Shown: positions 44,575-53,398 of the stretch, in pieces
Numbering within the stretch: position 1 is the stretch's first letter
How the letters are laid out: each line of letters begins with the position of its first letter
Source of the DNA: Planifilum fimeticola
GTDB lineage: Bacteria > Bacillota > Bacilli > Thermoactinomycetales > DSM-44946
Assembly: GCF_003001905.1 (NCBI RefSeq)
Contig: NZ_PVNE01000002.1
Span: forward strand, 169,754-233,753
Length of the DNA stretch: 64,000 nt
Direction of reading: 5' to 3'
Program-made: the position numbers and the translations under genes
Notes under the pieces: generated by a model
What the model saw: the letters and a program-made list of their open reading frames with translations, nothing else
Told to the model about the DNA's origin: nothing
Database searches by the model: none

Positions 44575-45387
44575 TTGCGAGTAGACGGACGAAAACATGA
44601 CGAAATGCGCCGCGTTGAGATCGTACGGGATTATATTAAACATGCCGAGGGGTCCGTCTACATAAGCGTCGGGGATACCAAAGTGATCTGCACCGCCACC
44701 GTGGAGGATCGCGTTCCTCCCTTTATGCGCGGAACCGGGAAGGGGTGGATCACCGCGGAGTACGCCATGCTGCCCAGGGCCACCCAGACGCGGACGGTGC
44801 GGGAAGCCAGCAAGGGGAAATTGGGAGGCCGGACGATGGAAATTCAGCGGCTGATCGGCCGTTCCCTGCGTTCCGTCGTCGATTTGACGGCCATCGGAGA
44901 GCGGACGCTTTGGCTGGACTGCGATGTGATCCAGGCCGACGGGGGGACCCGGACCGCGTCCGTCACGGGTGCCTTCGTGGCCATGGCTGATGCCTTCAGG
45001 AAGCTCACGGAGGAGGGAGTCATTTCTTCCTTTCCGGTAAAGGACCTTTTGGCGGCGACCAGCGTGGGGATCGTCGACGGTCAGACGTATCTCGACCTGT
45101 GCTTTGAGGAGGATTCCGCCGCCCAGGTGGACATGAACGTGGTCATGACGGGCACGGGAAAATTTGTGGAATTGCAGGGGACGGGGGAGGAATCCCCCTT
45201 CACTTCGGACCAACTCGTCCAGATGCTCGATCTCGCCCGTCGGGGAATCCAGCAATTGATCCAATATGAGCGGAAGTTGTTCGGCGACGTCTTTGACGGA
45301 ATCGGGGAGGCTGGGGAGGATGCAGGCGGATCTTCGGAAAAAATGGCCGTGGACGGAGCTGATTATTGCCACGCGCAACAACCATAA
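44575..45387 (+). CDS. rph: Ribonuclease PH
   Basis: A 270-residue phosphorolytic exonuclease trimming tRNA 3' ends. It starts [11 protein letters not shown] and contains [28 protein letters not shown] and the [14 protein letters not shown] active-site segment. It starts at TTG with GGAGGG eight bases upstream. The last 25 residues extend past the usual end and overlap the next gene by 68 bases. Confidence 0.95.
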   Translation: MRVDGRKHDEMRRVEIVRDYIKHAEGSVYISVGDTKVICTATVEDRVPPFMRGTGKGWITAEYAMLPRATQTRTVREASKGKLGGRTMEIQRLIGRSLRSVVDLTAIGERTLWLDCDVIQADGGTRTASVTGAFVAMADAFRKLTEEGVISSFPVKDLLAATSVGIVDGQTYLDLCFEEDSAAQVDMNVVMTGTGKFVELQGTGEESPFTSDQLVQMLDLARRGIQQLIQYERKLFGDVFDGIGEAGEDAGGSSEKMAVDGADYCHAQQP

Positions 45388-45988
45388 GGTTCGCGAACTG
45401 AATGCTCTCTGCGAACGGGAGCTGGGCCTGCCGGTCGTCGGATTGAACCGGTTTTCGGGTGTTCCCGAAGTGGCGGAGGACGGGGATACCTTTGAGGCGA
45501 ACGCCCTCAAGAAGGCGGAGACGGTCTCCCGCACCTTGAACCGTCCGGTTGTGGCCGATGACTCGGGACTGGTGGTTCCTTCCCTCGGGGGAGCTCCCGG
45601 CGTCCGATCCGCCCGTTACGCCGGTCCGGAGGCGGACGACCGGGCGAACAACGAAAAACTGCTCAAGGCTCTCGAGGGGAAATCCGGGAAGGAGCGGGCA
45701 GCTTACTTTGTGTGCGTTTTGGCGCTGAAGATTCCCGGGGAAGAACCCCGGTTGGTCCGCGGGGAATGCGGCGGCCGTATCGCCCTGGAACCGAAGGGGG
45801 ATCAAGGTTTTGGATACGATCCCCTGTTTTTCCTCCCGGAATACGGGAAAACCATGGGAGAGATTCCGCCGGAGCTGAAAAACCGGATCAGTCACCGGGC
45901 AAAGGCTTTTCAAGGGTTGCTTCGGCTGCTGAAGGAGATTTACCGCTTTGAAAAAACCGTTCCTACGGAAGGGGGAGGGGGGCGGTGA
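45320..45988 (+). CDS. rdgB: XTP/dITP pyrophosphatase
   Basis: A 222-residue house-cleaning nucleotidase (YsnA/RdgB, Ham1 family) removing non-canonical purine triphosphates. It shows [52 protein letters not shown] in adjoining blocks, and [12 protein letters not shown] 45320 follows GGGGAGG; the open frame extends upstream inside rph. The stop overlaps the next gene (GTGA). Confidence 0.93.
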   Translation: MQADLRKKWPWTELIIATRNNHKVRELNALCERELGLPVVGLNRFSGVPEVAEDGDTFEANALKKAETVSRTLNRPVVADDSGLVVPSLGGAPGVRSARYAGPEADDRANNEKLLKALEGKSGKERAAYFVCVLALKIPGEEPRLVRGECGGRIALEPKGDQGFGYDPLFFLPEYGKTMGEIPPELKNRISHRAKAFQGLLRLLKEIYRFEKTVPTEGGGGR

Positions 45989-46488
45989 GAGTCCTCATCA
46001 TCAGCGATTCGCACGGCCGGGCCGACCTCCTCGCCCGGATCGTGGAGGATGTGCAACCGGACCACATGATTCACTGCGGGGACTTTTGCACCCCGTTGGA
46101 CCGAGTGCCGGACGTTTCCCGGTCGGTGGTTCGGGGCAACTGCGATTGGGAAGAAGTGGCCGATGAGCAGGTTTGGGAGAAGGAAGGCATCCGCTTTTTC
46201 GTGGTCCACGGACACCGGCACCAGGTCAAAAGGGATTTGTCCGCGATTCGGGCCCGGGCCGAGGAGGCGGGGGCCCAGATCGCCTGCTTCGGCCATTCCC
46301 ACGTGCCGGTCTGCGAACAGAAGGGAAACATCCTGCTGATAAACCCCGGGAGCATCGCGCAGCCCCGGGGGGTTACCCATCCCTCCTACGCCGTATTGGA
46401 AACGGAGGCGCCGCGACGGGTTCGGGTTTCTTTCTTCATCCCGGACGGGCGGCCCCTTCACCCGTGGGGCGGGCGGTTCTCCCTCTGA
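45985..46488 (+). CDS. ysnB: YsnB-type metallophosphoesterase
   Basis: A 167-residue YfcE/MJ0936-like phosphodiesterase. Metal-binding motifs are IISDSHGRADL, IHCGDFCTPLD, VRGNCDWEEV, FVVHGHRHQV and CFGHSHVP. GTG 45985 overlaps the rdgB stop, and rph-rdgB-ysnB is a conserved Bacillales operon. The physiological substrate is unknown. Confidence 0.92.
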   Translation: MRVLIISDSHGRADLLARIVEDVQPDHMIHCGDFCTPLDRVPDVSRSVVRGNCDWEEVADEQVWEKEGIRFFVVHGHRHQVKRDLSAIRARAEEAGAQIACFGHSHVPVCEQKGNILLINPGSIAQPRGVTHPSYAVLETEAPRRVRVSFFIPDGRPLHPWGGRFSL

Positions 46489-46504
46489 CGGGGGGATACG
46501 TCCA

Positions 46505-46532
46505 TTGACAAACGGGGATATCATGTTATAAT
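46505..46532 (+). promoter_or_regulatory. Promoter of tRNA-Arg
   Basis: Consensus TTGACA (46505-46510), a 16-base spacer and consensus TATAAT (46527-46532), 35 bases before the tRNA. Confidence 0.85.
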
Positions 46533-46566
46533 AATTCAGCGCGGTTTTTTGAAACCCAACTTTTTT

Positions 46567-46643
46567 GTCCCAGTAGCTCAGCTGGATAGAGCAGCGGCCT
46601 TCTAAGCCGTCGGTCGGGGGTTCGAATCCCTCCTGGGACGCCA
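46567..46643 (+). tRNA. tRNA-Arg (anticodon UCU)
   Basis: A complete 77-base cloverleaf with encoded CCA. The acceptor arms are GTCCCAG and CTGGGAC with discriminator G. The D-arm is GCTCAGCTGGATAGAGC, the anticodon loop CTTCTAA (anticodon TCT) and the T-loop GGTTCGAATCC. It is transcribed alone from a strong promoter and read AGA codons. Confidence 0.97.
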
Positions 46644-46678
46644 CTTTCATCCGCTCTGTCTAATTCAAACCCTTGAAA

Positions 46679-46706
46679 TGACCGCATTCGCGGTCGTTTT
46701 TCATTT
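46679..46706 (+). terminator. Terminator of tRNA-Arg
   Basis: GACCGC and GCGGTC flank the loop ATTC and are followed by GTTTTTCATTTTT. Confidence 0.85.
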
Positions 46707-46727
46707 TTGGGGAATCTCGAAAGAGGT

Positions 46728-46808
46728 ATGGACTTAAAGAGGGAATATCCTGATTGGAAAAAGAAGCCGAACAAGAAACCGGAGCCGACGCCTGCAGTTA
46801 AAAATTAA
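46728..46808 (+). CDS. Possible 26-residue peptide or gene remnant
   Basis: A short frame coding MDLKREYPDWKKKPNKKPEPTPAVKN, given in pieces MDLKREYPDWKKK and PNKKPEPTPAVKN, follows a close GAAAGAGG. It is Lys/Pro-rich with no known motif and begins the AT-rich island after the tRNA. It may be the tail of a lost gene. Confidence 0.3.
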   Translation: MDLKREYPDWKKKPNKKPEPTPAVKN

Positions 46809-46821
46809 GGGGTGATTGGGA

Positions 46822-47505
46822 TTGGTGAAATATGCGATTTTTGACGTGGATGGCACGATACTGGATACTGAAAGGGCCATATTAAAGTCTCTGCAAAAAG
46901 TGTTGAAGGAAGAAGGAATGAATTGGAGGATTTAAGGTTTGTATTGGGAGTTCCGGGAAGAGAAGCATTAAAAGAATTAAATGTCTCGGATTTGGATCGC
47001 GTGCATTCGAAGTGGTCAGAGACTGTACTGGAGTTTTCCCATGAGGTAAGTGTTTTTCCGGATATCGAAAACGTGTTGAAGTCATTGTCGGAAAGTTCTG
47101 TGAAAACGGGTATTGTGACTTCGAAAAACAAAACAGGAGATGATCGATGAGTTTGAACCGTTCGGATTGAGTTCATTTTTTGAGTACACGATTTGTGCGA
47201 GCGATACCGAAAAACACAAACCGCATTCCGAACCCTTATTGGCTTGTTTAAAGGGGTTAAATGCTCATCCGGATGAAGCCCTGTATATCGGGGATTCCGT
47301 ATATGACTTGCAATGCGCCAAAAGCGCAGGTGTTCCATTCGCCCTCGCGCTCTGGGGCTCTAAAACGACCGAAGGATTTGAATCGGCGGAGTTTGTCTTA
47401 AAAGAACCGAAGGGCATATTGGAATTGGTGAAAATTGGATCAATGCGGAATTCACAAATAGCCGGGATTCCACAAACATCATTTTTGCGAAGTATGTTCG
47501 CCTGA
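46822..47505 (+). pseudogene. HAD family phosphatase, two frameshifts
   Basis: The reading starts KYAIFDVDGTILDTE (HAD motif I) from TTG 46822 or GTG 46825 and stops at about 46935. It continues in another frame from about 46923 (EDLRFVLGVPGREAL) through VFPDIENVLKSL and TGIVTSKNK (motif II), then needs another shift near 47130, where one extra A breaks the frame, into EMIDEFEPFGLSSFFEY, EKHKPHSEPLL (motif III Lys) and ALYIGDSVYDLQCAKSAG (motif IV). Re-joined it resembles PpaX/phosphoglycolate-type hydrolases. Both shifts are single-base changes, so sequencing error is possible. Composition is AT-richer than flanking genes. Confidence 0.8.
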
Positions 47506-47511
47506 TCGGTC

Positions 47512-47775
47512 ATGTCCTTCTCATCGGAAGTGGAGCACCGCTCTTCAAGCCTGATAGCTTATGTTCTTTCCTTATCTTACTGGGCGATGTGTCGCCTTTT
47601 TTATATTCGGATCCCCATCGTATCCGCTGACGATATTGGGAGGTTGTATGAAGGGCGCTGGCTCACAGTGCGAACCTCAGGGGATGGTCCTTTGCCGCTG
47701 ATGTGGAAGTGGGAGACAAAAAGCGGTGAAACGGTTCGCAAGCCGGAGCCGATGCGCGAACCTGTTTTTAGATGA
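47512..47775 (+). CDS. Doubtful hypothetical protein
   Basis: An 87-codon frame starting MSFSSEVEHRSSSLIAYVL. It has no ribosome site, no recognised motif and a patchy composition. The final KPEPMREP resembles the KPEPTP end of the small frame at 46728, so it may be a remnant of a related gene. Low confidence that it is expressed. Confidence 0.25.
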   Translation: MSFSSEVEHRSSSLIAYVLSLSYWAMCRLFYIRIPIVSADDIGRLYEGRWLTVRTSGDGPLPLMWKWETKSGETVRKPEPMREPVFR

Positions 47776-47846
47776 CTTCAATCGAAAAAGATGGTAAAAT
47801 AATGATGCTTTTCTTTTATAGAGATATAAAATGGGGGGTGTTAGTT

Positions 47847-48365
47847 TTGAAGCGTTTCTTATTGTTGTTATTGGTATTTTCATTCGCTTTTATGAGTACC
47901 GGCTGCGGCATGATTGAAAAAGTAGTCGATGCCGGGAAGGAGAAGGGAGAAAAGGCCGCGGAGGAGTCCGGAGAAGACACTGCGGAAGCAATTGAGCCGA
48001 ACGAGTCCTACAAGGAGCTTGAGTTCAACCGGATCAACTGGATTGGCGGAGCGCCCTCCGTCGAACAGGAAGGCGGAATCTGGGTTTATACGAAGGACAA
48101 GCATCCTGCGGGGCTTGGCAATCAGGACTGGGATCACGAAGACATACTTTACATCCAGGCGTCCAGTGATTATGAGCACCAAGATATTGTCATCAGAAAA
48201 TTGCAGGTGATCAGTGATGACGTGGTGAAAATCGTTGTTGATTGGGAAAAGGATATCGGACGGGATGCGCCGCCCCGCGATTGGGCCAAAGTGGAAACCG
48301 GCTTGCTGCAGGGGAAAAAGTTCATTGTTGAAGATACATCCGGAGAAAAGGTGAAATTCAAATAA
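47847..48365 (+). CDS. Hypothetical lipoprotein
   Basis: A 172-residue secreted lipoprotein with signal peptide and lipobox MSTGC (lipidated Cys20). A short Lys/Glu-rich linker follows. The rest (LEFNRINWIGGAPSVEQEGG, then DILYIQASSDYEHQDIVIRKLQVISD) has beta-rich character and no recognised domain. It starts at TTG with GGGGGGTG six bases upstream. It lies 16 bases before the VWA lipoprotein gene and is probably coexpressed with it. Base composition is AT-richer than the housekeeping genes. Confidence 0.75.
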   Translation: MKRFLLLLLVFSFAFMSTGCGMIEKVVDAGKEKGEKAAEESGEDTAEAIEPNESYKELEFNRINWIGGAPSVEQEGGIWVYTKDKHPAGLGNQDWDHEDILYIQASSDYEHQDIVIRKLQVISDDVVKIVVDWEKDIGRDAPPRDWAKVETGLLQGKKFIVEDTSGEKVKFK

Positions 48366-48381
48366 TCGTTGGAGGATACCG

Positions 48382-49707
48382 ATGAGAAGGCTGCTCTCGT
48401 GCTTGATGATCGTTGGGTTAATCCTGGCAGGCGGCTGCATTCCTTTAGAAAATCCTGTTTCCAAGGCCTCTTCAGAGGCGCAAAAAGCTGAAAAAAAGGA
48501 TGTCGAGAAAAAGAGAATCATTCCCGAAGCCCTGAAAGGTGTGGATCTTCCACCGGCCGGCAAGTATGCGGGGGACAAATATGACTGGGTGAAAGTGAAA
48601 GAAGAGTTGAATGACATTCCGAAGGACGCCACCGGGAGTCAAATTCTGAAAAAGCTTTATGAGCTCGCCGCGGAGGACTATACGCCATACTTTGAATTCT
48701 ATGAGACGTTTGATCCATCAAATATCGATGTATCCCCCGGTCCGGGCGAATTGAAAAGCTTGAAGCTGCCGGAACAAAAATCGGTCAACATCATGATTCT
48801 GGTGGATTCGAGCGGATCCATGGCTGGGAAAGTCGATGGCGGCGTGAAGATGGATCTGGCGAAAAACGCGGTGAGGGAATTTTCCAAGCAGATGCCCGAA
48901 GGTGCCAATGTTTCCCTGGTCGCTTACGGACATAAAGGAAGCAATCAAAGCAAGGACAAGGCCATATCCTGTAAGGGCATTGAGGAAGTCTATCCGCTGG
49001 GGGCTTATGATGAAGGCAAATTCAATCGGGCTCTGGACAAATTCAAACCCGTCGGTTATACCCCGCTGGCCGACAGTCTGAAATATGCCCAAAAGAAACT
49101 GTCCAATCAAAAAAACGCTGAAAATATCGTCTATGTCGTGAGTGACGGCATCGAAACCTGCGGCGGGGATCCTGTGAAAGCGGCTAAAGAGCTCAACAGT
49201 TCAAGCATCAAGGCCGTGGTCAACATCATCGGCTTCGATCTGAATGATGAAGGCCAGCGGCAGTTAAAAGCAGTTGCCGATGCCGGCGGTGGCAAATACA
49301 GCTCTGTTGACTCGAAGGTGGAACTCGACAAGTACTTCGAGGAGGAACGACGACGGCTGTACAACGCCTGGTCAGCTTGGGCAAGGGAACATTATAACAA
49401 CGCTGCAAATGTCGCTCGAAAGAAAATTAATGAATTGGAACGGATAACTGCGGAGTTTAGAAGCGTAGCTAATCGGGAAGAAAAGCGCTTTGATCGGATG
49501 AGCAAATATTTGGAAGAGGAACGGGGGTTCGAATTCCAGCTGCTTTATAACCATGTCAAGAAGAAATATAGAGAGCGGGCCGGGTATCTTAGAGACTATC
49601 GTATGTATATCGAGAGCAAACTGAAGCAACAGGTTTGGGATGAAAGGGACAAAATCCAGGATCACGTGACGGACAAGCGTGATGAAGAGCAGGACAAGCT
49701 GTACTGA
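48382..49707 (+). CDS. VWA-domain lipoprotein (YwmC/YwmD-like)
   Basis: A 441-residue lipoprotein with signal peptide and lipobox LAGGC (Cys19). A von Willebrand factor A domain spans about residues 134-320. Its metal-ion-dependent adhesion site is DSSGSM (Asp142, Ser144, Ser146), with the downstream Thr in GYTPLADSL and Asp in VSDGIETCGGD. The last 110 residues form a charged helical, probably coiled-coil, tail. Such proteins bind partner proteins at the cell surface in a metal-dependent way; B. subtilis YwmC/YwmD are comparable. Start is ATG with GGAGG nearby. Confidence 0.85.
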   Translation: MRRLLSCLMIVGLILAGGCIPLENPVSKASSEAQKAEKKDVEKKRIIPEALKGVDLPPAGKYAGDKYDWVKVKEELNDIPKDATGSQILKKLYELAAEDYTPYFEFYETFDPSNIDVSPGPGELKSLKLPEQKSVNIMILVDSSGSMAGKVDGGVKMDLAKNAVREFSKQMPEGANVSLVAYGHKGSNQSKDKAISCKGIEEVYPLGAYDEGKFNRALDKFKPVGYTPLADSLKYAQKKLSNQKNAENIVYVVSDGIETCGGDPVKAAKELNSSSIKAVVNIIGFDLNDEGQRQLKAVADAGGGKYSSVDSKVELDKYFEEERRRLYNAWSAWAREHYNNAANVARKKINELERITAEFRSVANREEKRFDRMSKYLEEERGFEFQLLYNHVKKKYRERAGYLRDYRMYIESKLKQQVWDERDKIQDHVTDKRDEEQDKLY

Positions 49708-49727
49708 GAGTAAGAAGCGATCAATAA

Positions 49728-49765
49728 GGAACCCGTGGAAGTTGACCTCCGGGTTCTTCTTTCAT
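49728..49765 (+). terminator. Terminator after the VWA lipoprotein gene
   Basis: GAACCCG and CGGGTTC (49729-49735, 49750-49756) form a stem and are followed by TTCTTTCATTTTC. Confidence 0.75.
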
Positions 49766-49897
49766 TTTCTCCCGGGGCGAGGCAGCGCCGTGTCCAAAGA
49801 TTTCCACCCGTTTTTATTCTTCCCCGGCACAATGCTTGGACAGGCGTTTATCGCTTTTCTTTCCCGCTTGGAGATTTTTATCTTTAGGGCAAAATCG

Positions 49898-49926
49898 TTG
49901 AACAGTGTCGGCGATTTGCTTATAAT
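49898..49926 (+). promoter_or_regulatory. Sigma-A promoter of tig
   Basis: TTGAAC (49898-49903), a 17-base spacer and TATAAT (49921-49926), 62 bases before the tig start. The spacer from 49766 to 49897 has no gene. Confidence 0.85.
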
Positions 49927-49988
49927 GTAGTGAGGGTTTTATCCGCTTGCGTTTTTGAAGAGAGTTCGGGTAGGAGGGAAACAACCCC

Positions 49989-51281
49989 ATGAAAGCTAGC
50001 TGGGAAAAGACAGAAAACAACCAGGGTGTCCTGACGGTGGAAGTGGACGCGGAAACCGTGGAAAAAGCCCTGAATCAAGCCTTTCGCAAGGTCGTCAAAA
50101 AGGTGACCGTACCGGGATTCCGCAAAGGGAAGGTCCCCCGTGCGATTTTTGAAAGGCGGTTTGGCGTCGAAGCCCTGTATGAGGACGCCCTGGATATTCT
50201 GCTTCCGGAGGCCTACGCGTCGGCCGTGAAAGAGACGGGAATCGAGCCCGTGGATCGGCCGGAGATCGACATTGAGCAGATGGAAAAGGGAAAATCCCTG
50301 ATCTTCAAGGCGACCGTCACCGTGAAGCCTGAAGTGAAGTTGGGAGAATACAAAGGGCTCGAGGTCCCGAAAAAGGATTTCGAAGTGAAGCCGGAAGATG
50401 TCGATGCCGAATTGGAGGCGATGCGGCAGCGGCAAGGCCAGCTGGAGGCCGTTGAAGAAGGGGCCGTGGAAAAGGGTGACCGGGTGATCATCGACTTCGA
50501 GGGCTCCATTGACGGAGAACCCTTCGAAGGCGGAAAAGCGGACGGCTTTTCGCTGGAGGTCGGTTCGGGCCGCATGATTCCCGGTTTCGAGGATCAGCTG
50601 ATCGGCATGAAACCCGGCGAGGAAAAAACGATCACCGTCACTTTCCCGGAAGATTACCACGCGAAGGATTTGGCCGGCAAAGAAGCCTCTTTCCGGATCA
50701 AGCTGCACGAAATCAAACGCCTCCGCCTTCCGGAACTGGATGATGAGTTCGCCCAGGATGTCAGCGATTTCGACACCCTGGAAGAACTGAAGAAGGACAT
50801 CGAGAATAAATTGAAAGAAAAGGCGAAACGGGAAGAAGAGGAATACCGCCGGAATCAGTTGGTGGAAATGGCCGCCGCCAACGCGGAGATCGATTTGCCT
50901 CCGGTCATGGTGGAGCACGAGATCGATCACATGCTGGAACATTTCGAGCAGCACCTCAGGTTCCAGGGGATGAATCTGGAAATGTACAAACAGTTTTCCG
51001 GCAAGGATGACAAGGCCCTGCGCGATGAATTCCGTGAAGAGGCGGAGAAAAAGGTTCGCGCCAATCTCGTCCTGGAAGCCATCGCGAAGGAAGAGAAGCT
51101 GGAAGTGTCCGATGAAGAGATCGATGGAGAACTGGAAAAACTGGCGGAACAGCTGAACCGGCCCAAGGACGAAGTACGGCGCCTCCTGGAGGAACGCGAC
51201 GGCCTGGAAGGCATTAAAAATCAGCTGCTCACGCGCAAGGCGGTCGACCTACTTGTATCCAACAGTAAAAATGCGGCATAA
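49989..51281 (+). CDS. tig: Trigger factor (ribosome-associated chaperone)
   Basis: A 430-residue folding chaperone and prolyl isomerase. The ribosome-binding signature is PGFRKGKVPRAIFERRFG. The FKBP-like domain (about 160-245) shows GDRVIIDFEGSIDGEPFEGG and MIPGFEDQLIGMKPGEEKTI, and a long helical C-terminal domain follows. Start is ATG after GGAGGG. It opens the proteostasis cluster tig-clpP-clpX-lonB-lonA. Confidence 0.95.
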   Translation: MKASWEKTENNQGVLTVEVDAETVEKALNQAFRKVVKKVTVPGFRKGKVPRAIFERRFGVEALYEDALDILLPEAYASAVKETGIEPVDRPEIDIEQMEKGKSLIFKATVTVKPEVKLGEYKGLEVPKKDFEVKPEDVDAELEAMRQRQGQLEAVEEGAVEKGDRVIIDFEGSIDGEPFEGGKADGFSLEVGSGRMIPGFEDQLIGMKPGEEKTITVTFPEDYHAKDLAGKEASFRIKLHEIKRLRLPELDDEFAQDVSDFDTLEELKKDIENKLKEKAKREEEEYRRNQLVEMAAANAEIDLPPVMVEHEIDHMLEHFEQHLRFQGMNLEMYKQFSGKDDKALRDEFREEAEKKVRANLVLEAIAKEEKLEVSDEEIDGELEKLAEQLNRPKDEVRRLLEERDGLEGIKNQLLTRKAVDLLVSNSKNAA

Positions 51282-51303
51282 TGAATAGAGAGCGGTGGAA
51301 ACG

Positions 51304-51334
51304 AGGCACGTATATCCATGCGTGCCTTGTTTTA
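51304..51334 (+). terminator. Terminator between tig and clpP
   Basis: AGGCACG (51304-51310) and CGTGCCT (51321-51327) form a 7-base stem followed by TGTTTT. The T tract is short, so partial readthrough into clpP is likely. Confidence 0.6.
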
Positions 51335-51372
51335 CAACCGTTCCGAACCTTGAAAGGAAAGGGGTGTGGCTG

Positions 51373-51969
51373 ATGCCGCTGATTCCGATGGTGGTCGAGC
51401 AGACCAACCGGGGTGAACGCGCCTATGACATATATTCCCGGCTACTGAAGGATCGGATCATTTTCATCGGAAGTCCGATCGATGACAACGTGGCCAATCT
51501 GGTGGTTGCCCAACTGCTGTTCCTTCAGGCCGAGGATCCCGAGAAAGATATCAACTTGTACATAAACTCGCCGGGGGGCTCCGTGACGGCGGGGATGGCC
51601 ATTTACGACACCATCCAGCACATCAAACCGGACGTCTCCACCATCTGCGTGGGCCTGGCTGCCAGCATGGGGGCATTCCTGCTTGCGGCCGGAGCAAAGG
51701 GGAAGCGTTTCGCTTTGCCCAACAGCGAGGTGATGATTCACCAGCCGTTGGGAGGCGTACGCGGACAGGCGTCGGATATCAAGATCCACGCCGACTGGAT
51801 CTTGCGGACTCGCCAAAAAATCAATGAAATTTTAGCGGAACGAACCGGCCAGCCGTTGGAGAAAATCGAGCGAGACACGGATCGGGACCACTTCATGGAT
51901 GCCAACGAAGCCAAGGAGTATGGCTTGATTGATGAAGTGATCACCCGGAGAGACCTCCGAAAGGGGTGA
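51373..51969 (+). CDS. clpP: ATP-dependent Clp protease proteolytic subunit
   Basis: A 198-residue serine peptidase forming the ClpP barrel. The catalytic triad is Ser98 ([11 protein letters not shown]), His123 (VMIHQPLGG) and Asp172 ([10 protein letters not shown]). The [18 protein letters not shown] segment is conserved. ATG 51373 has AAAGGAAAGGGG upstream; the open frame extends 26 codons earlier but that part is not conserved. Here clpP sits between tig and clpX, unlike B. subtilis, where it is elsewhere. Confidence 0.96.
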   Translation: MPLIPMVVEQTNRGERAYDIYSRLLKDRIIFIGSPIDDNVANLVVAQLLFLQAEDPEKDINLYINSPGGSVTAGMAIYDTIQHIKPDVSTICVGLAASMGAFLLAAGAKGKRFALPNSEVMIHQPLGGVRGQASDIKIHADWILRTRQKINEILAERTGQPLEKIERDTDRDHFMDANEAKEYGLIDEVITRRDLRKG

Positions 51970-51973
51970 TACC

Positions 51974-53236
51974 ATGTTCAAGTTCAACGAGGAAAAGGGC
52001 CAGCTCAAATGTTCCTTCTGCGGAAAGTCCCAGGATCAAGTCCGGAAGCTGGTTGCGGGTCCGGGGGTCTACATCTGCGATGAGTGCATCGAGCTGTGCA
52101 ACGAGATCGTCGAGGAGGAACTGGGGGGCGAAGAGGACATCGACCTCAACAACCTGCCCAAACCCCAGGAAATCCGGGATATCCTCGATCAATACGTCAT
52201 CGGGCAGGACCATGCCAAGAAGGCGCTGTCCGTTGCCGTTTACAACCATTACAAACGAATCAACAGTTCCGCCAAAATGGATGACGTGGAGCTGCAGAAA
52301 AGCAATATCATCATGATCGGGCCCACCGGGAGCGGGAAAACCCTTTTGGCCCAGAGCCTCGCCCGCATTCTCAACGTTCCCTTCGCCATCGCCGACGCCA
52401 CTTCCCTTACCGAAGCCGGATACGTCGGGGAGGATGTGGAAAACATTCTCCTGAAACTGATCCAGGCGGCGGATTACGATGTGGAAAAGGCGGAGCGGGG
52501 GATCATTTACATCGATGAAATCGACAAGGTGGCCCGGAAATCGGAAAATCCCTCCATCACGCGGGATGTTTCCGGGGAGGGCGTGCAGCAAGCGCTGCTG
52601 AAAATCCTGGAGGGGACGATCGCCAGCGTTCCGCCGCAAGGCGGCCGGAAACATCCCCACCAGGAGTTTATTCAGATCGACACCAGCAACATCCTGTTCA
52701 TCTGCGGCGGGGCCTTTGACGGTCTGGAGCAGATCATCAAACGCCGGATCGGCAAAAAAGTGATCGGCTTTGGGGCGGACACCACGACCACCGACATGAA
52801 GCCCGGAGAATATCTGAAAATGGTTCTGCCCGAAGACTTGCTCCGCTTTGGGCTGATTCCGGAGTTTGTCGGCCGGCTCCCGGTCATCACCACGCTGGAG
52901 CCCTTGGATGAAGCCACCCTGGTTCGCATCCTGAAGGAGCCCAAGAACGCGCTGGTGAAACAGTATCAGAAACTGATGGAGATGGACGGAGTGGAGCTGG
53001 TGTTTGAGGAAGAGGCCCTTGAATCGATCGCCGCGGAAGCGATCAAGCGGAACACCGGGGCGCGGGGTCTCCGGGCGATCATCGAGTCGATCATGCTCGA
53101 TGTGATGTTTGAACTGCCTTCCCGGGACGATGTGACCAAGTGTGTGGTGACCAAAGAAAGCGTCTTGAACAAGGTGGGTCCCCGCCTCACCACCCGCGAA
53201 GGTCGCATTATCGAAAAGAAAGAGGAAAGCGCCTGA
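51974..53236 (+). CDS. clpX: Clp protease ATP-binding subunit ClpX
   Basis: A 420-residue AAA+ unfoldase. The N-terminal zinc domain has CSFCGKS and CDECIELC, Walker A is [15 protein letters not shown], Walker [14 protein letters not shown], and the IGF loop needed for ClpP docking is present in [10 protein letters not shown]. Start is ATG four bases after clpP. It feeds substrates to the ClpP encoded just upstream. Confidence 0.97.
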   Translation: MFKFNEEKGQLKCSFCGKSQDQVRKLVAGPGVYICDECIELCNEIVEEELGGEEDIDLNNLPKPQEIRDILDQYVIGQDHAKKALSVAVYNHYKRINSSAKMDDVELQKSNIIMIGPTGSGKTLLAQSLARILNVPFAIADATSLTEAGYVGEDVENILLKLIQAADYDVEKAERGIIYIDEIDKVARKSENPSITRDVSGEGVQQALLKILEGTIASVPPQGGRKHPHQEFIQIDTSNILFICGGAFDGLEQIIKRRIGKKVIGFGADTTTTDMKPGEYLKMVLPEDLLRFGLIPEFVGRLPVITTLEPLDEATLVRILKEPKNALVKQYQKLMEMDGVELVFEEEALESIAAEAIKRNTGARGLRAIIESIMLDVMFELPSRDDVTKCVVTKESVLNKVGPRLTTREGRIIEKKEESA

Positions 53237-53255
53237 GACAGGTTGCAAATCAAAA

Positions 53256-53294
53256 ACAGCCGCTCGCCGGAAGATGGCGGTCGGCTGTTTTTTT
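53256..53294 (+). terminator. Terminator after clpX
   Basis: ACAGCCG (53256-53262) and CGGCTGT (53282-53288), extended inside by GCC and GGC, are followed by a run of T. Confidence 0.85.
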
Positions 53295-53336
53295 GTGGCA
53301 TCTCGCCAGCGGTGACTATCCCCATTTCCCCTCGGC

Positions 53337-53343
53337 CATACTA
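53337..53343 (+). promoter_or_regulatory. Possible forespore sigma -10 upstream of lonB
   Basis: CATACTA matches the -10 form CATAMTA of sigma-G promoters. A weak -35 (GACTAT, ending 53319) lies 17 bases upstream. In B. subtilis lonB is forespore-expressed. No sigma-A promoter of quality is seen here. Confidence 0.35.
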
Positions 53344-53398
53344 TGCGTGAAGTCGAAGGACCGGTGCCGGCGCATATTTGGATCGGGAGGAATGGGAT

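Noticed and set aside
46620..49930. tRNA-integrated mobile element with attachment sites
   Set aside because: No integrase gene and no second copy of the tRNA 3' end was found, so only an AT-rich island is reported.
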